Source: Globisporangium splendens
Lineage: Eukaryota > Oomycota > Peronosporomycetes > Pythiales > Pythiaceae
DNA: 64,000 nucleotides
Reading direction: 5' to 3'
NCBI GenBank assembly: GCA_006386115.1
Contig: VFIW01000103.1
Span: 1 to 64,000, forward strand
The position numbers and the translations under genes are program-made. Positions 21,146-30,391 of the stretch are shown here, one piece after another (position 1 is the first letter of the stretch; each line of letters starts with the position of its first letter). The notes under the pieces are model-generated. The model saw only the letters and a program-made list of their open reading frames with translations. It did no database searches and had not been told where the DNA came from.

Positions 21146-21633
21146 TGTAACGGGTCAACCCTTACGCTGGCGTGCACGTGTGCGTTCGCGAGGAAGCGCG
21201 CAGTTAGGTGTCACACCTAACTGGGTTTGTATAGAACTTGGTGTGGGACCAGAGAAAGCTGGTCCCAATACTGCAGCGATCGTTCTAGTATGAGGAAAGA
21301 ATGAGAGTGTTTTTATTTGTGTGCCTATGTCGAGCGGTCTGGCTAGACCGCGAGTAAAACCTAAAATCTTATGCAAAACCCTGATTGTTGGTTGGGAGAA
21401 TTCCTATTGTTTTCCTTATACCTGATTGGTCCAAATCCTGCCTACTTCTGTATTATTATCCAATGACATACAAGACCTATCATACGGAATGTTGAGGGTC
21501 TTGATGACAGAAGAGGGGTTAGCACCCACCTGCGGTGCGGACTCAGCTGAAGTACGCACCGTGCACTTGAGAAGGAGGGTCGTGCGTACTTAGTGTACGA
21601 ACGTGAGGACATGTGGCGGGAAGCCCCGTTACA
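21146..21633 (-). repeat. 5' LTR of the minus-strand gypsy element
   Basis: It starts TGTAACGGGTC and ends AAGCCCCGTTACA (488 bp) on the plus strand. Terminal palindromes are seen as in the LTR at 9115-9508. A shared block (GGCGTRCACGTG...GAGGAAGCG) supports membership of the same family, but the interior has diverged. Confidence 0.6.
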
Positions 21634-21943
21634 TTACAAACTTGACACGTGCGACTGTTCCGTTCACACTGAGGACTGGGTGTCTTCGGGCTGTTTTATT
21701 TGTTATTGTCCACCTTACTCCTTTTTGTACAATAGTTAAAGCAGGTGCACATTTGTCACCCAGTCTATCTATTCTTCTCCGATTTTGTACATTTTCGTCC
21801 TAATCGAGTCTATTTTTCATGCTCTCTCTCGCTGCATTCCATCCAAGCGCTAAAGTGAACTGACCCGGTGGCGTGGGCTAGTGGGAATGCTTCTATCCCT
21901 CGCGGTGCTTGTCCGCTGCAGTGTGTTTGTACATGCGTGTGTT

Positions 21944-22183
21944 TTAGCCATTCACGTTACATTTTGCATGTTGTGTCAAACAACAGCTAAAGAAAAGCAC
22001 CTTTAGGGTTTCGGGAGTTCCGACTGTTGGGATAACTGGTACCTTCAGGGCATGCTGAGGGTTCAGTGCCATATGTGACGACGCTCCGATGTCGATTAAG
22101 TACGCGTTTGAGGAGGCACTGCACAAAACCTCGCAGAAACAAACAGGCAGCAACTTGTCCTTCGGCAGCAATGTTGTACTCAT
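21944..22183 (-). pseudogene. Ty1/copia protease fragment
   Basis: The minus-strand frame contains AYLIDIGASSHMALNPQH, the aspartic protease signature of copia elements (usually DSGASxHM; here Ser is replaced by Ile). No other copia domain is adjacent, so this is an isolated fragment. Confidence 0.55.
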
Positions 22184-22263
22184 GGCTGGCGGCTTTCGAC
22201 AGACTCTACGTGTGTTTCGTAGTTATCGCTATGGGATCATGTGGTGCCGTTGACGGTCAAGAC

Positions 22264-23100
22264 TGACATGCGAGCGCAAAACTCCCGAACGCTCTCAGTG
22301 CTGCGGAAGTCCAAGAATGTGTGAATTTCCTACTGAAGATTGGAGAAGGTCGACAACGTAGATTCACGGAGCTTGGACGTGACTACGCAAAAATTCCAAA
22401 CTACATGACCACTAAACCTCAAGAAAATGAAGCCCCAACCAAAGTGTTAACCGGTGCAGCATACGGTGATGCCGTATAACGCTTTCGAGACAGCCAGTAA
22501 TTCTCTCGTCATGCCGTTCTGACTCCACATCAACTCCCAAGTCATCCGCAACTCCGTGTTGGATCGCCTTCCTGGCGAAATGTTTGAGTATCTGTCTATC
22601 GGTTGAACAGAAGAAGAAGACAGCATTGATCCACACATGTTTTCAATTGAGTTTCTCGACACACTCAATCTTTCTGGAATGCCACCGCTTAAATTTGCGA
22701 CCGAAAGTGGGTGCTCCAATTACGCGACTCAGACACATTAACGGCGAACAAGGACTCTGTAACGACACCAGACTTCATGTGCATCGCCAACAGCGTAACT
22801 GCGTCGAAGTGGTGATTATGACAGGCAGTCGACATGGCAATAGTGTCCTCATTCCAAGATTTCCTTTAGTAGCTGACGAAACCAATTTGCCTTTCAAGCT
22901 GCGCCGTCGCCAGTTTCCGGTTCACGTAGCCTTCGGGATGACGATCAACAAAGCGCAAGGTCAAACCGCCCACCAGCTTGGTCTGCATTAGCCTCAAGAA
23001 GTGTTTGTGCACGGGCAACTCTACGTTACTCTGTCTAGAGTGACTTCCAGAAACAACATCAACGTGCTGATTGATCGCTCTACGCAACAGGAAGAAGGTG
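22264..23100 (+). pseudogene. Helitron PIF1-like helicase, C-terminal fragment
   Basis: Pieces in several frames give VNFLLKIGEGRQRRFTELG, SIEFLDTLNLSGMPPLKF, KVGAPITRLRHINGEQGLCN, then HVAFGMTINKAQGQTAHQLG and QLYVTLSRVTSRNNINVLI. These are the last helicase motifs of oomycete Helitron Rep/helicase proteins in the expected order. A TAG at 22989 and several frame changes disable it. The rolling-circle nuclease part is absent, and no convincing CTRR end with hairpin was found before the Crypton begins at 23437. Confidence 0.75.
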
Positions 23101-23436
23101 GAGTTTGCGTCAAGAACACAGTGTACCCTACCATTACTAAAAGCAGGTAAAGTAGAGTACCAACCAGTTTCCGAGATCTTGCCTGCATAGACTTACCTGC
23201 CATTTGCATGTTTACCTGAAGAATGGCCTCCATAATTTGCACAACAATACATGTTTTCCTTTTTCCGCTCTACGCAACGCATCAACTCCAACCTAGCATA
23301 AGGCAAATGCCTGTCTACACTGGGCACTGGGACCTTGTATGCATGTGCATTAGAAGTATCAGTCCGTCCATCCGCCTGCCAGCCACGCGTGGCGCAATGC
23401 TTTTGTAATTCTTCAAAAAAAACATGACTACTTCTC

Positions 23437-25806
23437 TTGATATTGTCGGAACGCATCGCTCTATTTGAGGTTATTTGTCGGAACGATCGATCCGACATTT
23501 TAGCAGATAGGGGTTAAAATGTTCATACGAAAACTCAATCGTATTTGGCATTCTGCGAAATCGTCGGAATAAACGCCCGGTGACTTTAGAAATCGGTTTA
23601 TGCATATACAGAAGATGAGTTTTGATATCCAACTCTTAATAAAATTGATCAAGATGTATTTATGCATCCGGTGCATATTGAGAGTTTGGTGTGCGCGAGT
23701 CAGACGTCTCGCCAATGTAATCCACGATAGCTGCTCGAGTCTTCTTTCCCGCCCAGTCTTGGAGTGTCGAGACAGTGGCAGCTCTGCTTTAACATGCTCG
23801 AACATATTTGCCGCTTCCAACGCAGTGGGGTTGTTTATGTGAATGTTGTGATTGAGGAGACACTTTTCAACCACGCCCATCAACATGCGCATCTCACTCA
23901 GTCTCTTCTTGTTATCTTTGCTGCCCATATCACTCGCGCTAAGGTAGCGATACGGCGGGTGGCCTTTGCTGGGGTCGCCAATACACCAAAGCTGCCATGC
24001 CATGGCCAAGGTTACGCTTCGGAAAGCAAACCCTTCTGGAACCCGACGAAGGGCACCACCCCATACATAAACTTGCTGCTCTTTTGGTGTCGGGGGTTGC
24101 ATTGGACGTGTCGCCTCAGCGCAAATTGTAGGAAAGATGCCACGCTTCTCAAGAACAGCCTCAAGTGCAGTTTCCATTGCTGCTGTACTGCAGCCGGCAT
24201 GATTGCATTGTTCAGACACAGCGGACTTGACCTCTACCGAGAGGGCAGGTACAATAGACTCGATGGATTTCTTGCACTCAGCAAGAGCGACCAGCAACCC
24301 GATGTGAGGTGGCACGCCTGTCGGACGTATTGGATCAACTACATCGTAGTTACGGCAGCGCACTTGTCCACGTAGATCAGCCAGCAGTGACGGGATGCAA
24401 AACAAAGGAGAATTGAAGAGCAAGTGACACAGTGGAAGGTTCTCGCGTAGAAATGGCGCGTGATAGGCTAGCGAAGCGAGAAAAAACTCGCACACTTTAT
24501 GAAATGATGATGGCGCTGACGGAAAACACACGGCTATTGCCTCTCGAACACGTTCGTTGGTCTTCGGGAAGAACGGCGGCAGAACAGCAAATAATGGCGC
24601 CTCAAACGGAAGACCACTCACGAACCGCCCAACAGCCATGTCATCAGCAGCTTCATATCGCACGTATGTGTTTTGTACACCCGGAAGACTCCAACCAGCT
24701 CGGAGGCAAATTGACGCTGCAGATGGCCCAGAGGTAGAGCAGCTACTTACAAATGTCGCTGCACCTTTTCTTGCTGAGTGTGATCCAAAATCAGAAGGAG
24801 AGAATCCTGCTCCACTTAGTTCGGATATCGCGTCATTCTGCCCGATTACTCGCCTCAGCGCTTTGGTATATCTGTCGTATTGATTGCCGCCAGGAAAAAT
24901 CTTCCCATTATCTGATATCCCAAAGACTGCAAAGTAGACTGCAAGCGCAAGTATTGGGCACACCTCAGGGATAACAGGATTGGCATAAACATGACGCGCA
25001 TCACCCGGGCGGTCACCTTCTTGGTCGTTCTTCATGTGGCTAAACTTGACAGCTAGAGCGTCTTCTTTCCACGTAACGTGAGCTAGACGAACGGCTTCAG
25101 TGTTGGCAGCGCGGCACATGAGGTTCCAGCTGACAACGAGAAAGAGACGCGTAAAAATGCTGTCCCTTCCTTCGTCTTGGAGCATCGACTTGGCTAGCTT
25201 TCGATACAGTGAGAAAGGAAAGGGTTCTTTGCCCTCCGTTAGCCGAGTGTTTGTATCTTGGCGATGCCGTGTCAACTTGTACTTGATGACTTTGTAAAAT
25301 ATCGCCAAGCGTGCCGCGAACTCTGTATCAAGGTGGGCACCACACAATGTGTGTAGGTAGACTAAACCGGAGCGAAGCGTCCCCAAAACAGACTTGCTAT
25401 AGTCGGAGCCATCCCCTTTTCGCTGCGCAACGAGGAATCGACAAAAATCCTGATACGTCAACGCCTCAAGCCGAATAGGACTCTGAAATGGGATGCGCTG
25501 AAGCCACGATCGAACAAATGCGTCGTTGAATCCTTCCTCTCTTGCAGCAGCGACAAACGATTCAGCGAGTAAATGGGAAGACTCGTTGTGGGGCCAGATC
25601 CACGCAACAAATCGCGCTATAGCTCCGATGTAAACAGATCGCGTGGAGGGTGCCGTTGTGCTAGCAAGCACTTCGTTCACTGCAGCATCTAGCTGTTCCA
25701 TTGCCATTCTTTTTTGTTGTTTTTGTCCACTTGCGCCCCTTATCAATGTAAAAAAATAGAAATAGAAACAGTGGGTAGAAACGTTCCGACAAATTCGTCC
25801 TATCAA
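23437..25806 (-). mobile_element. Crypton (tyrosine-recombinase DNA transposon)
   Basis: One intact recombinase gene is bounded by motifs of the type ATTTGTCGGAACG. They stand at 23442-23453, 23473-23485 and 23561-23570 on one side, and inverted near 25792 on the other. The right limit is set by the start of the 3.7-kb duplicated arm at 25807, whose other copy (39476) has no Crypton. A second copy of the left end is at 1165-1298. Confidence 0.75.
23500..25707 (-). CDS. Crypton tyrosine recombinase
   Basis: Starting at ATG 25707 the protein has 735 residues. The upstream part of the open frame (to 25869) lies outside the element and is unlikely to be used. All catalytic positions of the tyrosine-recombinase fold are visible: Arg199 (SWNLMCRAAN), His310-x-x-Arg313 (GSHSARKGAATF) and the nucleophile Tyr348 or Tyr351 (GVQNTYVRYEAADD). 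The N-terminus (about 10-120) fits the core-binding SAM-like domain. The enzyme would cut and rejoin DNA through a 3'-phosphotyrosine to excise and insert a circular intermediate. The last 23 codons lie in the terminal repeat. The long intact frame suggests recent activity. Confidence 0.85.
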   Translation of the reverse strand: MAMEQLDAAVNEVLASTTAPSTRSVYIGAIARFVAWIWPHNESSHLLAESFVAAAREEGFNDAFVRSWLQRIPFQSPIRLEALTYQDFCRFLVAQRKGDGSDYSKSVLGTLRSGLVYLHTLCGAHLDTEFAARLAIFYKVIKYKLTRHRQDTNTRLTEGKEPFPFSLYRKLAKSMLQDEGRDSIFTRLFLVVSWNLMCRAANTEAVRLAHVTWKEDALAVKFSHMKNDQEGDRPGDARHVYANPVIPEVCPILALAVYFAVFGISDNGKIFPGGNQYDRYTKALRRVIGQNDAISELSGAGFSPSDFGSHSARKGAATFVSSCSTSGPSAASICLRAGWSLPGVQNTYVRYEAADDMAVGRFVSGLPFEAPLFAVLPPFFPKTNERVREAIAVCFPSAPSSFHKVCEFFLASLAYHAPFLRENLPLCHLLFNSPLFCIPSLLADLRGQVRCRNYDVVDPIRPTGVPPHIGLLVALAECKKSIESIVPALSVEVKSAVSEQCNHAGCSTAAMETALEAVLEKRGIFPTICAEATRPMQPPTPKEQQVYVWGGALRRVPEGFAFRSVTLAMAWQLWCIGDPSKGHPPYRYLSASDMGSKDNKKRLSEMRMLMGVVEKCLLNHNIHINNPTALEAANMFEHVKAELPLSRHSKTGRERRLEQLSWITLARRLTRAHQTLNMHRMHKYILINFIKSWISKLIFCICINRFLKSPGVYSDDFAECQIRLSFRMNILTPIC

Positions 25807-26029
25807 TACATTCTGTGTGTACTGAATTGTGGGAAGCTCTCGAGTGTTTGCTGCGCTGAACCGTAGCAAAAACGGTACCGTTCACTCTCCCCAGATTCTC
25901 AAATGATTACATCTCACTCTATAAACCACTGCTGCCGGCTATAAGAGCATTACAGCCCTTTTTTGTTCCAGGATCTCGTCGTCACTGATAAGGGCTCACT
26001 CCCATTTCTTTCCTTCTGCGGATCTCATT

Positions 26030-26130
26030 CTAAACTTGTGTCCAAGAAGGCGGATCTCCTCCTCCAGTCGCCTCTGTTACGCGCCATCGCGTGTTGCGTC
26101 GGCCGTCGCGTTCTGTTCAATTAGCACTGC
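26030..26130 (+). promoter_or_regulatory. Conserved upstream block of the HTH-UPRT family
   Basis: GTTACGCGCCATC followed by GTGTTGCGTCGGCC (26076-26104) and TTAGCACTG (26121-26129) recur upstream of the genes at 35111 (35020-35077), 39128 (39152-39207) and the fragment at 43969 (43989-44037). TCTCATTCTAAACTT at about 26024 resembles the oomycete initiator consensus. The block is absent before the genes at 30223, 6770 and 55038. Confidence 0.5.
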
Positions 26131-26154
26131 GGTCAGCCAGCGGACGACGACAGG

Positions 26155-27804
26155 ATGGAGTTCAGTCACCAGCGCCAGAATGGCAGCGAGATCCAAGACA
26201 AACGGGTCCATTCGCGGCAATCGATCCAGCAGCCGCCGCAGCTTCCCTGTCGCCTGTACTCTGCTCAGCCGGATCCACAGGCTTTCGGTTCGTTCGGATA
26301 CCCAGCGCGCCAGCAGCGCCAAGGATACGGTCTTCCACGAGTTGCCGAGTCGCGCAAGACACCACCGCGTGACATGCGTGGCACGTGGACACGCGAGTTC
26401 TCGAATGGTGATATCGATTCTCAGCGCAAGTGTGGAGCTGGCGCACAAGCTCAGGAAACCCCAGACGCAGCCCAGATGCGCCAGGTTCCCATTGGGAACA
26501 GCTACTCGCCACGATTCATGTCCAGAGCTACACGGATCACCAGAAGTTGTAGGATGACATACCTTGAGGACCCTCTATCGCGTGACCGACCTTCTAATTT
26601 GCCATCGCGAGTAGCGCATCAGTCTTCAGCGTACGAGCATTTTCGTCGCACAAACAGCGAACATAGCTGTCATTCCGACGAAGACGAGTCTAGGAGTGAA
26701 GAGAGCGACTCGAGTTCAAACGCAGTTCGAATCCACAATGCGAAAGAGCCATCGCGAGATCACGATGAGCCACCAAGGAAAAGCATTCAACGACGTCGTG
26801 GAACCCAGAACCAGAAACCTCCACGGTATCTCCGCGAAATGGACCGACGCGAGATCCTGGCGCGCATTGACGAGGGCGAGTCCCAGTCGTCGCTGGCGCG
26901 CGAGTACAACGTGAGCCGATCCGCCATCTGCAATCTCAACAAGAAACGCGACCAGGTGCTGGCCCGTAGACACGAAAATCCGTACGCGATGCATATCAAG
27001 ATGAACCGCACCAAGCCCAGATCCCGGTCCAAGTTGTCAGCAAGCGGCATACTCAACGGAGTGTTCGATCCAGCGCTGGACGCGGCTCCTGGCGTCCACA
27101 AGATTCAAACTCGCGCGGTTGTGCTATTACTCTCGACATTGTTGGACAAGGCGACGTCGGACGCTATCTTTGCGCGTTCTGCGGATCGACTGATGCGGAT
27201 CTTCATGGAAGAAGCCACAGCATTTATCCAAATGCGCAACAAGGTGGGTGTTCGAAATGACCATGAGGCAACTATCAACAGTGATGAGACAGATGGGACA
27301 TTAAATGGATCGCCAAGTGCCGAATCGAATCCTCGTGCTCTCTGCGCGATCACGATGGAGCAGCAGCACTGTCCCATGCTCGAGCACTTGCACATGGTTG
27401 AGTCTGATCTGCCCAGCGGATACGCAAGATTCCATCCTCGTCATCCTGAGAATTTGACCCGGTCAGGGCGAGACGAAGAAGTGCGAGAGTCGCCAATAGT
27501 CACGCTCTTAAGCGCGAATTTGTCCGAGTCGCTCGACCAGCAGAGTGTTATGCTGCTCGACAGCTTCTTGTATGAAGATGGGTACAGCACGCTGGACGGC
27601 GTCATCAAGCAAGTACTGTCCAGAGGTGCAGTGGAAAAGCACATCGCAGTTCTCACGCTTTTCATTTCCAGTGAGGTGGCCGAGCGGATCTCAAGGAAAT
27701 ACCCAGACATTCTGATCCTCGCTGTTGATATTGGTGGGTCACCACAAGAGTTGAAGAAGTACGATTCAGTTCGCTGGACAATAATGAAGAGGTACGATAC
27801 GTAG
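26155..27804 (+). CDS. HTH + UPRT-like protein, copy A
   Basis: ATG 26155 gives 549 residues. Residues 1-220 are low-complexity, with the family's N-terminal block QLPCRLYSAQPDPQAFGSFG. RYLREMDRR starts at 224 and a psq/CENP-B-like helix-turn-helix follows at about 232-268 (EGESQSSLAREYNVSRSAIC), then a basic linker. From about 314 the UPRT-like domain shows ADRLMRIFMEEA, LCAITMEQQHCPMLEHL and, at 465, VMLLDSFLYEDGYST. UPRT has Asp-Pro-Met-x-Ala-Thr-Gly-Gly there; most of these are replaced, so PRPP binding is doubtful. It is convergent with the 30223 gene and its sister copy is the 39128 gene. A DNA-binding protein with a pseudo-enzyme sensor or dimer domain is inferred. Confidence 0.8.
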   Translation: MEFSHQRQNGSEIQDKRVHSRQSIQQPPQLPCRLYSAQPDPQAFGSFGYPARQQRQGYGLPRVAESRKTPPRDMRGTWTREFSNGDIDSQRKCGAGAQAQETPDAAQMRQVPIGNSYSPRFMSRATRITRSCRMTYLEDPLSRDRPSNLPSRVAHQSSAYEHFRRTNSEHSCHSDEDESRSEESDSSSNAVRIHNAKEPSRDHDEPPRKSIQRRRGTQNQKPPRYLREMDRREILARIDEGESQSSLAREYNVSRSAICNLNKKRDQVLARRHENPYAMHIKMNRTKPRSRSKLSASGILNGVFDPALDAAPGVHKIQTRAVVLLLSTLLDKATSDAIFARSADRLMRIFMEEATAFIQMRNKVGVRNDHEATINSDETDGTLNGSPSAESNPRALCAITMEQQHCPMLEHLHMVESDLPSGYARFHPRHPENLTRSGRDEEVRESPIVTLLSANLSESLDQQSVMLLDSFLYEDGYSTLDGVIKQVLSRGAVEKHIAVLTLFISSEVAERISRKYPDILILAVDIGGSPQELKKYDSVRWTIMKRYDT

Positions 27805-28510
27805 TGTGGACATTGATGTGGGCTGAGACTTGTTCTACTTCTGTGGAACATCGCGTTGCCTTGTTTTTTATTTTGATAATAATAGCAGCAGGTAGTATGA
27901 ATGAGAGTTCAGGTCTTGGTCACGTTTCAAGTTCGCCCGAGCATTTCGTTCAAGATGAAGAGTGTGAGTCCAAAAGCGATAGTTTGTCTAGCTGCAGTGC
28001 ACTGTGAGCAAGTGCTTATTCGGCGATGTGATTACCCGCTTGAGGCGAACGACCACATGAACCGCGGCAGTTTGTTCGTCATTACACTTGTTCGAGATAT
28101 ACCCCGTCACTTTGGTAATTAAGGTGGGCACGAGCGTCAAAGTCGCTTTTCCATCCCTCCGAGGACGAGTACTTGGCGATGTCGTGTCCAGTGTACCACT
28201 CCACGACGATACTTCAAGATATGACTCGCACCGTGTTCAATCGAGTTTAGTCCAAATTTTGTGCTCAAACTCTCGTTTCCCGATCTGTTTGAGTTACTGA
28301 AACACTGTATTTTTCGCCAGTACGGTTACGATTGTCGCACTGCCAAAAACACAATGTCAAGACTTCATGACTGTTCAAAGTTGACCATTGGGTTTTAGGA
28401 ACAACACGCTGTCTCCAAATCACTGTTGCCATCATCATAATGGCATATCACACCATCAGGTCCATTTAAGAAAATGCATGTAATTAAGAAGACCAACCCA
28501 GGTATTGCAG
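27805..28510. other. Spacer between convergent HTH-UPRT genes
   Basis: The 706 bp must hold the 3' ends of both transcripts. They have no long frame I would call, but are conserved nearly base for base with 36773-37478. Confidence 0.6.
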
Positions 28511-30223
28511 CTAGCACTGGTACTTCACTAGTAATTTTGAGCGAATTGAATCGTACTTCTTGAACTCTTGTGGTGACCCACCAATATCAACAGCGAGGAT
28601 CAGAATGTCTGGGTATTTCCTTGAGATCCGCTCGGCCACCTCACTGGAAATGAAAAGCGTGAGAACTGCGATGTGCTTTTCCACTGCACCTCTGGACAGT
28701 ACTTGCTCGATGACGCCGTCCAGCGTGCTGTACCCATCTTCATACAAGAAGCTGTCGAGCAGCATAACACTCTGCTGGTCGAGCGACTCGGACAAATTCG
28801 CGCTTAAGAGCGTGACTATTGGCGACTCTCGCACTTCTTCGTCTCGCCCTGACCGGGTCAAATTCTCAGGATGACGAGGATGGAATCTTGCGTATCCGCT
28901 GGGCAGATCAGACTCAACCATGTGCAAGTGCTCGAGCATGGGACAGTGCTGCTGCTCCATCGTGATCGCGCAGAGAGCACGAGGATTCGATTCGGCACTT
29001 GGCGATCCATTTAATGTCCCATCTGTCTCATCACTGTTGATAGTTGCCTCATGGTCATTTCGAACACCCACCTTGTTGCGCATTTGGATAAATGCTGTGG
29101 CTTCTTCCATGAAGATCCGCATCAGTCGATCCGCAGAACGCGCAAAGATAGCGTCCGACGTCGCCTTGTCCAACAATGTCGAGAGTAATAGCACAACCGC
29201 GCGAGTTTGAATCTTGTGGACGCCAGGAGCCGCGTCCAGCGCTGGATCGAACACTCCGTTGAGTATGCCGCTTGCTGACAACTTGGACCGGGATCTGGGC
29301 TTGGTGCGGTTCATCTTGATATGCATCGCGTACGGATTTTCGTGTCTACGGGCCAGCACCTGGTCGCGTTTCTTGTTGAGATTGCAGATGGCGGATCGGC
29401 TCACGTTGTACTCGCGCGCCAGCGACGACTGGGACTCGCCCTCGTCGATGCGCGCCAGGATCTCGCGTCGGTCCATTTCGCGGAGATACCGTGAAGGTTT
29501 CTGGTTCTGAGGTTCGCCAGTGCGCGGCACATTTCTCTGTGACGAGATGTCGTTGTGGAAACGAGACGATGCGTTGTGAACTTGGACGGCGAAGTCGTTT
29601 GAACTTGAGTCACCCTCGTCACTGTTGGACTCCTCCTCTTCGTATTGAGAGGTATCCTCGCTATTTAAACGACCACGGGCTCCAGAATGCTGGAGTGGTG
29701 CTGATTGCTGTGTTGCTCGCGATGGCAAGTGGTACGGTCGACTTCGTGACGTAGGGCCATCAAATGACGTTGATCTGTCAGCTCCCGAATATCTCGTCGC
29801 TCTTGACATGAATCGAGGCGAGTTGCTATTCCCATTGGCGAGTGGAACATGGCGTGTCGGAGCTGCGTCTGATGACACACGAGCTTGAGCACCTGCTTCA
29901 TTGTTGGTTTGGGAATCATTAACACCATGCGTGTACTCTCCTGTCCATCTACTACACAGGTAGCGCGGCTGTGTTATGCGGGGTTCGGGAACTCGTGGCA
30001 GATCGTAAACTCGGTGCTGCTCTTGCGGTTGCTGGCGCGCTGAGTATCTGAACGAATCAAAAGTCTGCGTCTCCGATTGCACAGAATACGGTCGCCAGGG
30101 GAACTGCGCAAGCTGCCGCGGGTGCTCGACCGATGAGTGGCTGTGCGCATAGTATGAAGGGGTTCGTTTGGTGCTTGCTGCCTGGATCTCGCTGCCATTC
30201 TGGCCATGTTGGCTGAGCTCCAT
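28511..30223 (-). CDS. HTH + UPRT-like protein, copy B
   Basis: I place the start at ATG 30223 (570 residues) because MELSQHGQNGSEIQ aligns with the first residues of copies A, D and the 43969 fragment; the frame remains open upstream through a GA-repeat tract. QFPWRPYSVQSETQTFDSFR marks the N-terminus. The C-terminal 323 residues (969 bp, 28541-29509) nearly equal those of copy A, including the helix-turn-helix and the decayed PRPP loop, while the N-terminal half has diverged. It ends KYQC like copy C at 35111. It lacks the conserved upstream block; an initiator-like CTCATTCATTTACC lies at about 30256-30270. Confidence 0.8.
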   Translation of the reverse strand: MELSQHGQNGSEIQAASTKRTPSYYAHSHSSVEHPRQLAQFPWRPYSVQSETQTFDSFRYSARQQPQEQHRVYDLPRVPEPRITQPRYLCSRWTGEYTHGVNDSQTNNEAGAQARVSSDAAPTRHVPLANGNSNSPRFMSRATRYSGADRSTSFDGPTSRSRPYHLPSRATQQSAPLQHSGARGRLNSEDTSQYEEEESNSDEGDSSSNDFAVQVHNASSRFHNDISSQRNVPRTGEPQNQKPSRYLREMDRREILARIDEGESQSSLAREYNVSRSAICNLNKKRDQVLARRHENPYAMHIKMNRTKPRSRSKLSASGILNGVFDPALDAAPGVHKIQTRAVVLLLSTLLDKATSDAIFARSADRLMRIFMEEATAFIQMRNKVGVRNDHEATINSDETDGTLNGSPSAESNPRALCAITMEQQHCPMLEHLHMVESDLPSGYARFHPRHPENLTRSGRDEEVRESPIVTLLSANLSESLDQQSVMLLDSFLYEDGYSTLDGVIEQVLSRGAVEKHIAVLTLFISSEVAERISRKYPDILILAVDIGGSPQEFKKYDSIRSKLLVKYQC

Positions 30224-30291
30224 CCTGTAGGTCCTCTGCCTGGTTGACTGGATTGGTAAATGAATGAGGTGGACAGCGATGCTATTGTGGC

Positions 30292-30293
<2 letters not shown>

Positions 30294-30323
<30 letters not shown>
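30294..30323. repeat. (CT)15 microsatellite
   Basis: An uninterrupted CT run just upstream of copy B (GA on its coding strand); it may act as a promoter element or simply be unstable sequence. Confidence 0.9.
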
Positions 30324-30325
<2 letters not shown>

Positions 30326-30391
30326 TGGCCGTGCTCCGCGAGAGAATGGGGTGGACGAAGGGAGTGAACGAGGGAGGAGCGGAAGGTCCAC

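Larger units (their letters stand above)
9115..21633 (-). mobile_element. Ty3/gypsy element on minus strand, interrupted by a second gypsy element
   Basis: The 3' LTR is 9115-9508 and the 5' LTR 21146-21633; both start TGTAACGGG and end CCCRTTACA on the plus strand. In element orientation a primer-binding site lies two bases after the 5' LTR (21143-21126), a gag remnant at 21039-20848, pol at 14429-10803 and a G-rich polypurine tract at 9520-9509. An additional gene runs antisense between pol and the 3' LTR. The plus-strand element 14430-20843 splits it. Sequence between the gag remnant and the C-terminal edge of protease is missing, and the LTRs differ strongly, so the element is old and defective. 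No target duplication is visible. Confidence 0.75.
25807..29509. repeat. Left arm of 3.7-kb inverted duplication
   Basis: This arm (3703 bp) is repeated in reverse at 35774-39476 with the same length and few substitutions. It contains one complete HTH-UPRT gene, a 706-bp spacer and the 3' half of a second, convergent gene. Its inner end falls inside the coding sequence, at CAGAACCAG before the RYLREMDRR motif. Its outer end touches the Crypton. Confidence 0.9.

Noticed and set aside
27105..27395. Recurring 96-codon antisense frames (also near 28920, 36073, 37888)
   Set aside because: They recur only because the HTH-UPRT coding sequence is repeated; they lie opposite its UPRT-like domain and have no features of their own.
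26155..27804. Active uracil phosphoribosyltransferase
   Set aside because: The PRPP loop residues of true UPRT are replaced in every copy, and the proteins carry a DNA-binding domain.
28511..30391. Longer form of copy B starting at ATG 30391
   Set aside because: The extra 56 residues run through a GA microsatellite and have no counterpart in the other copies.
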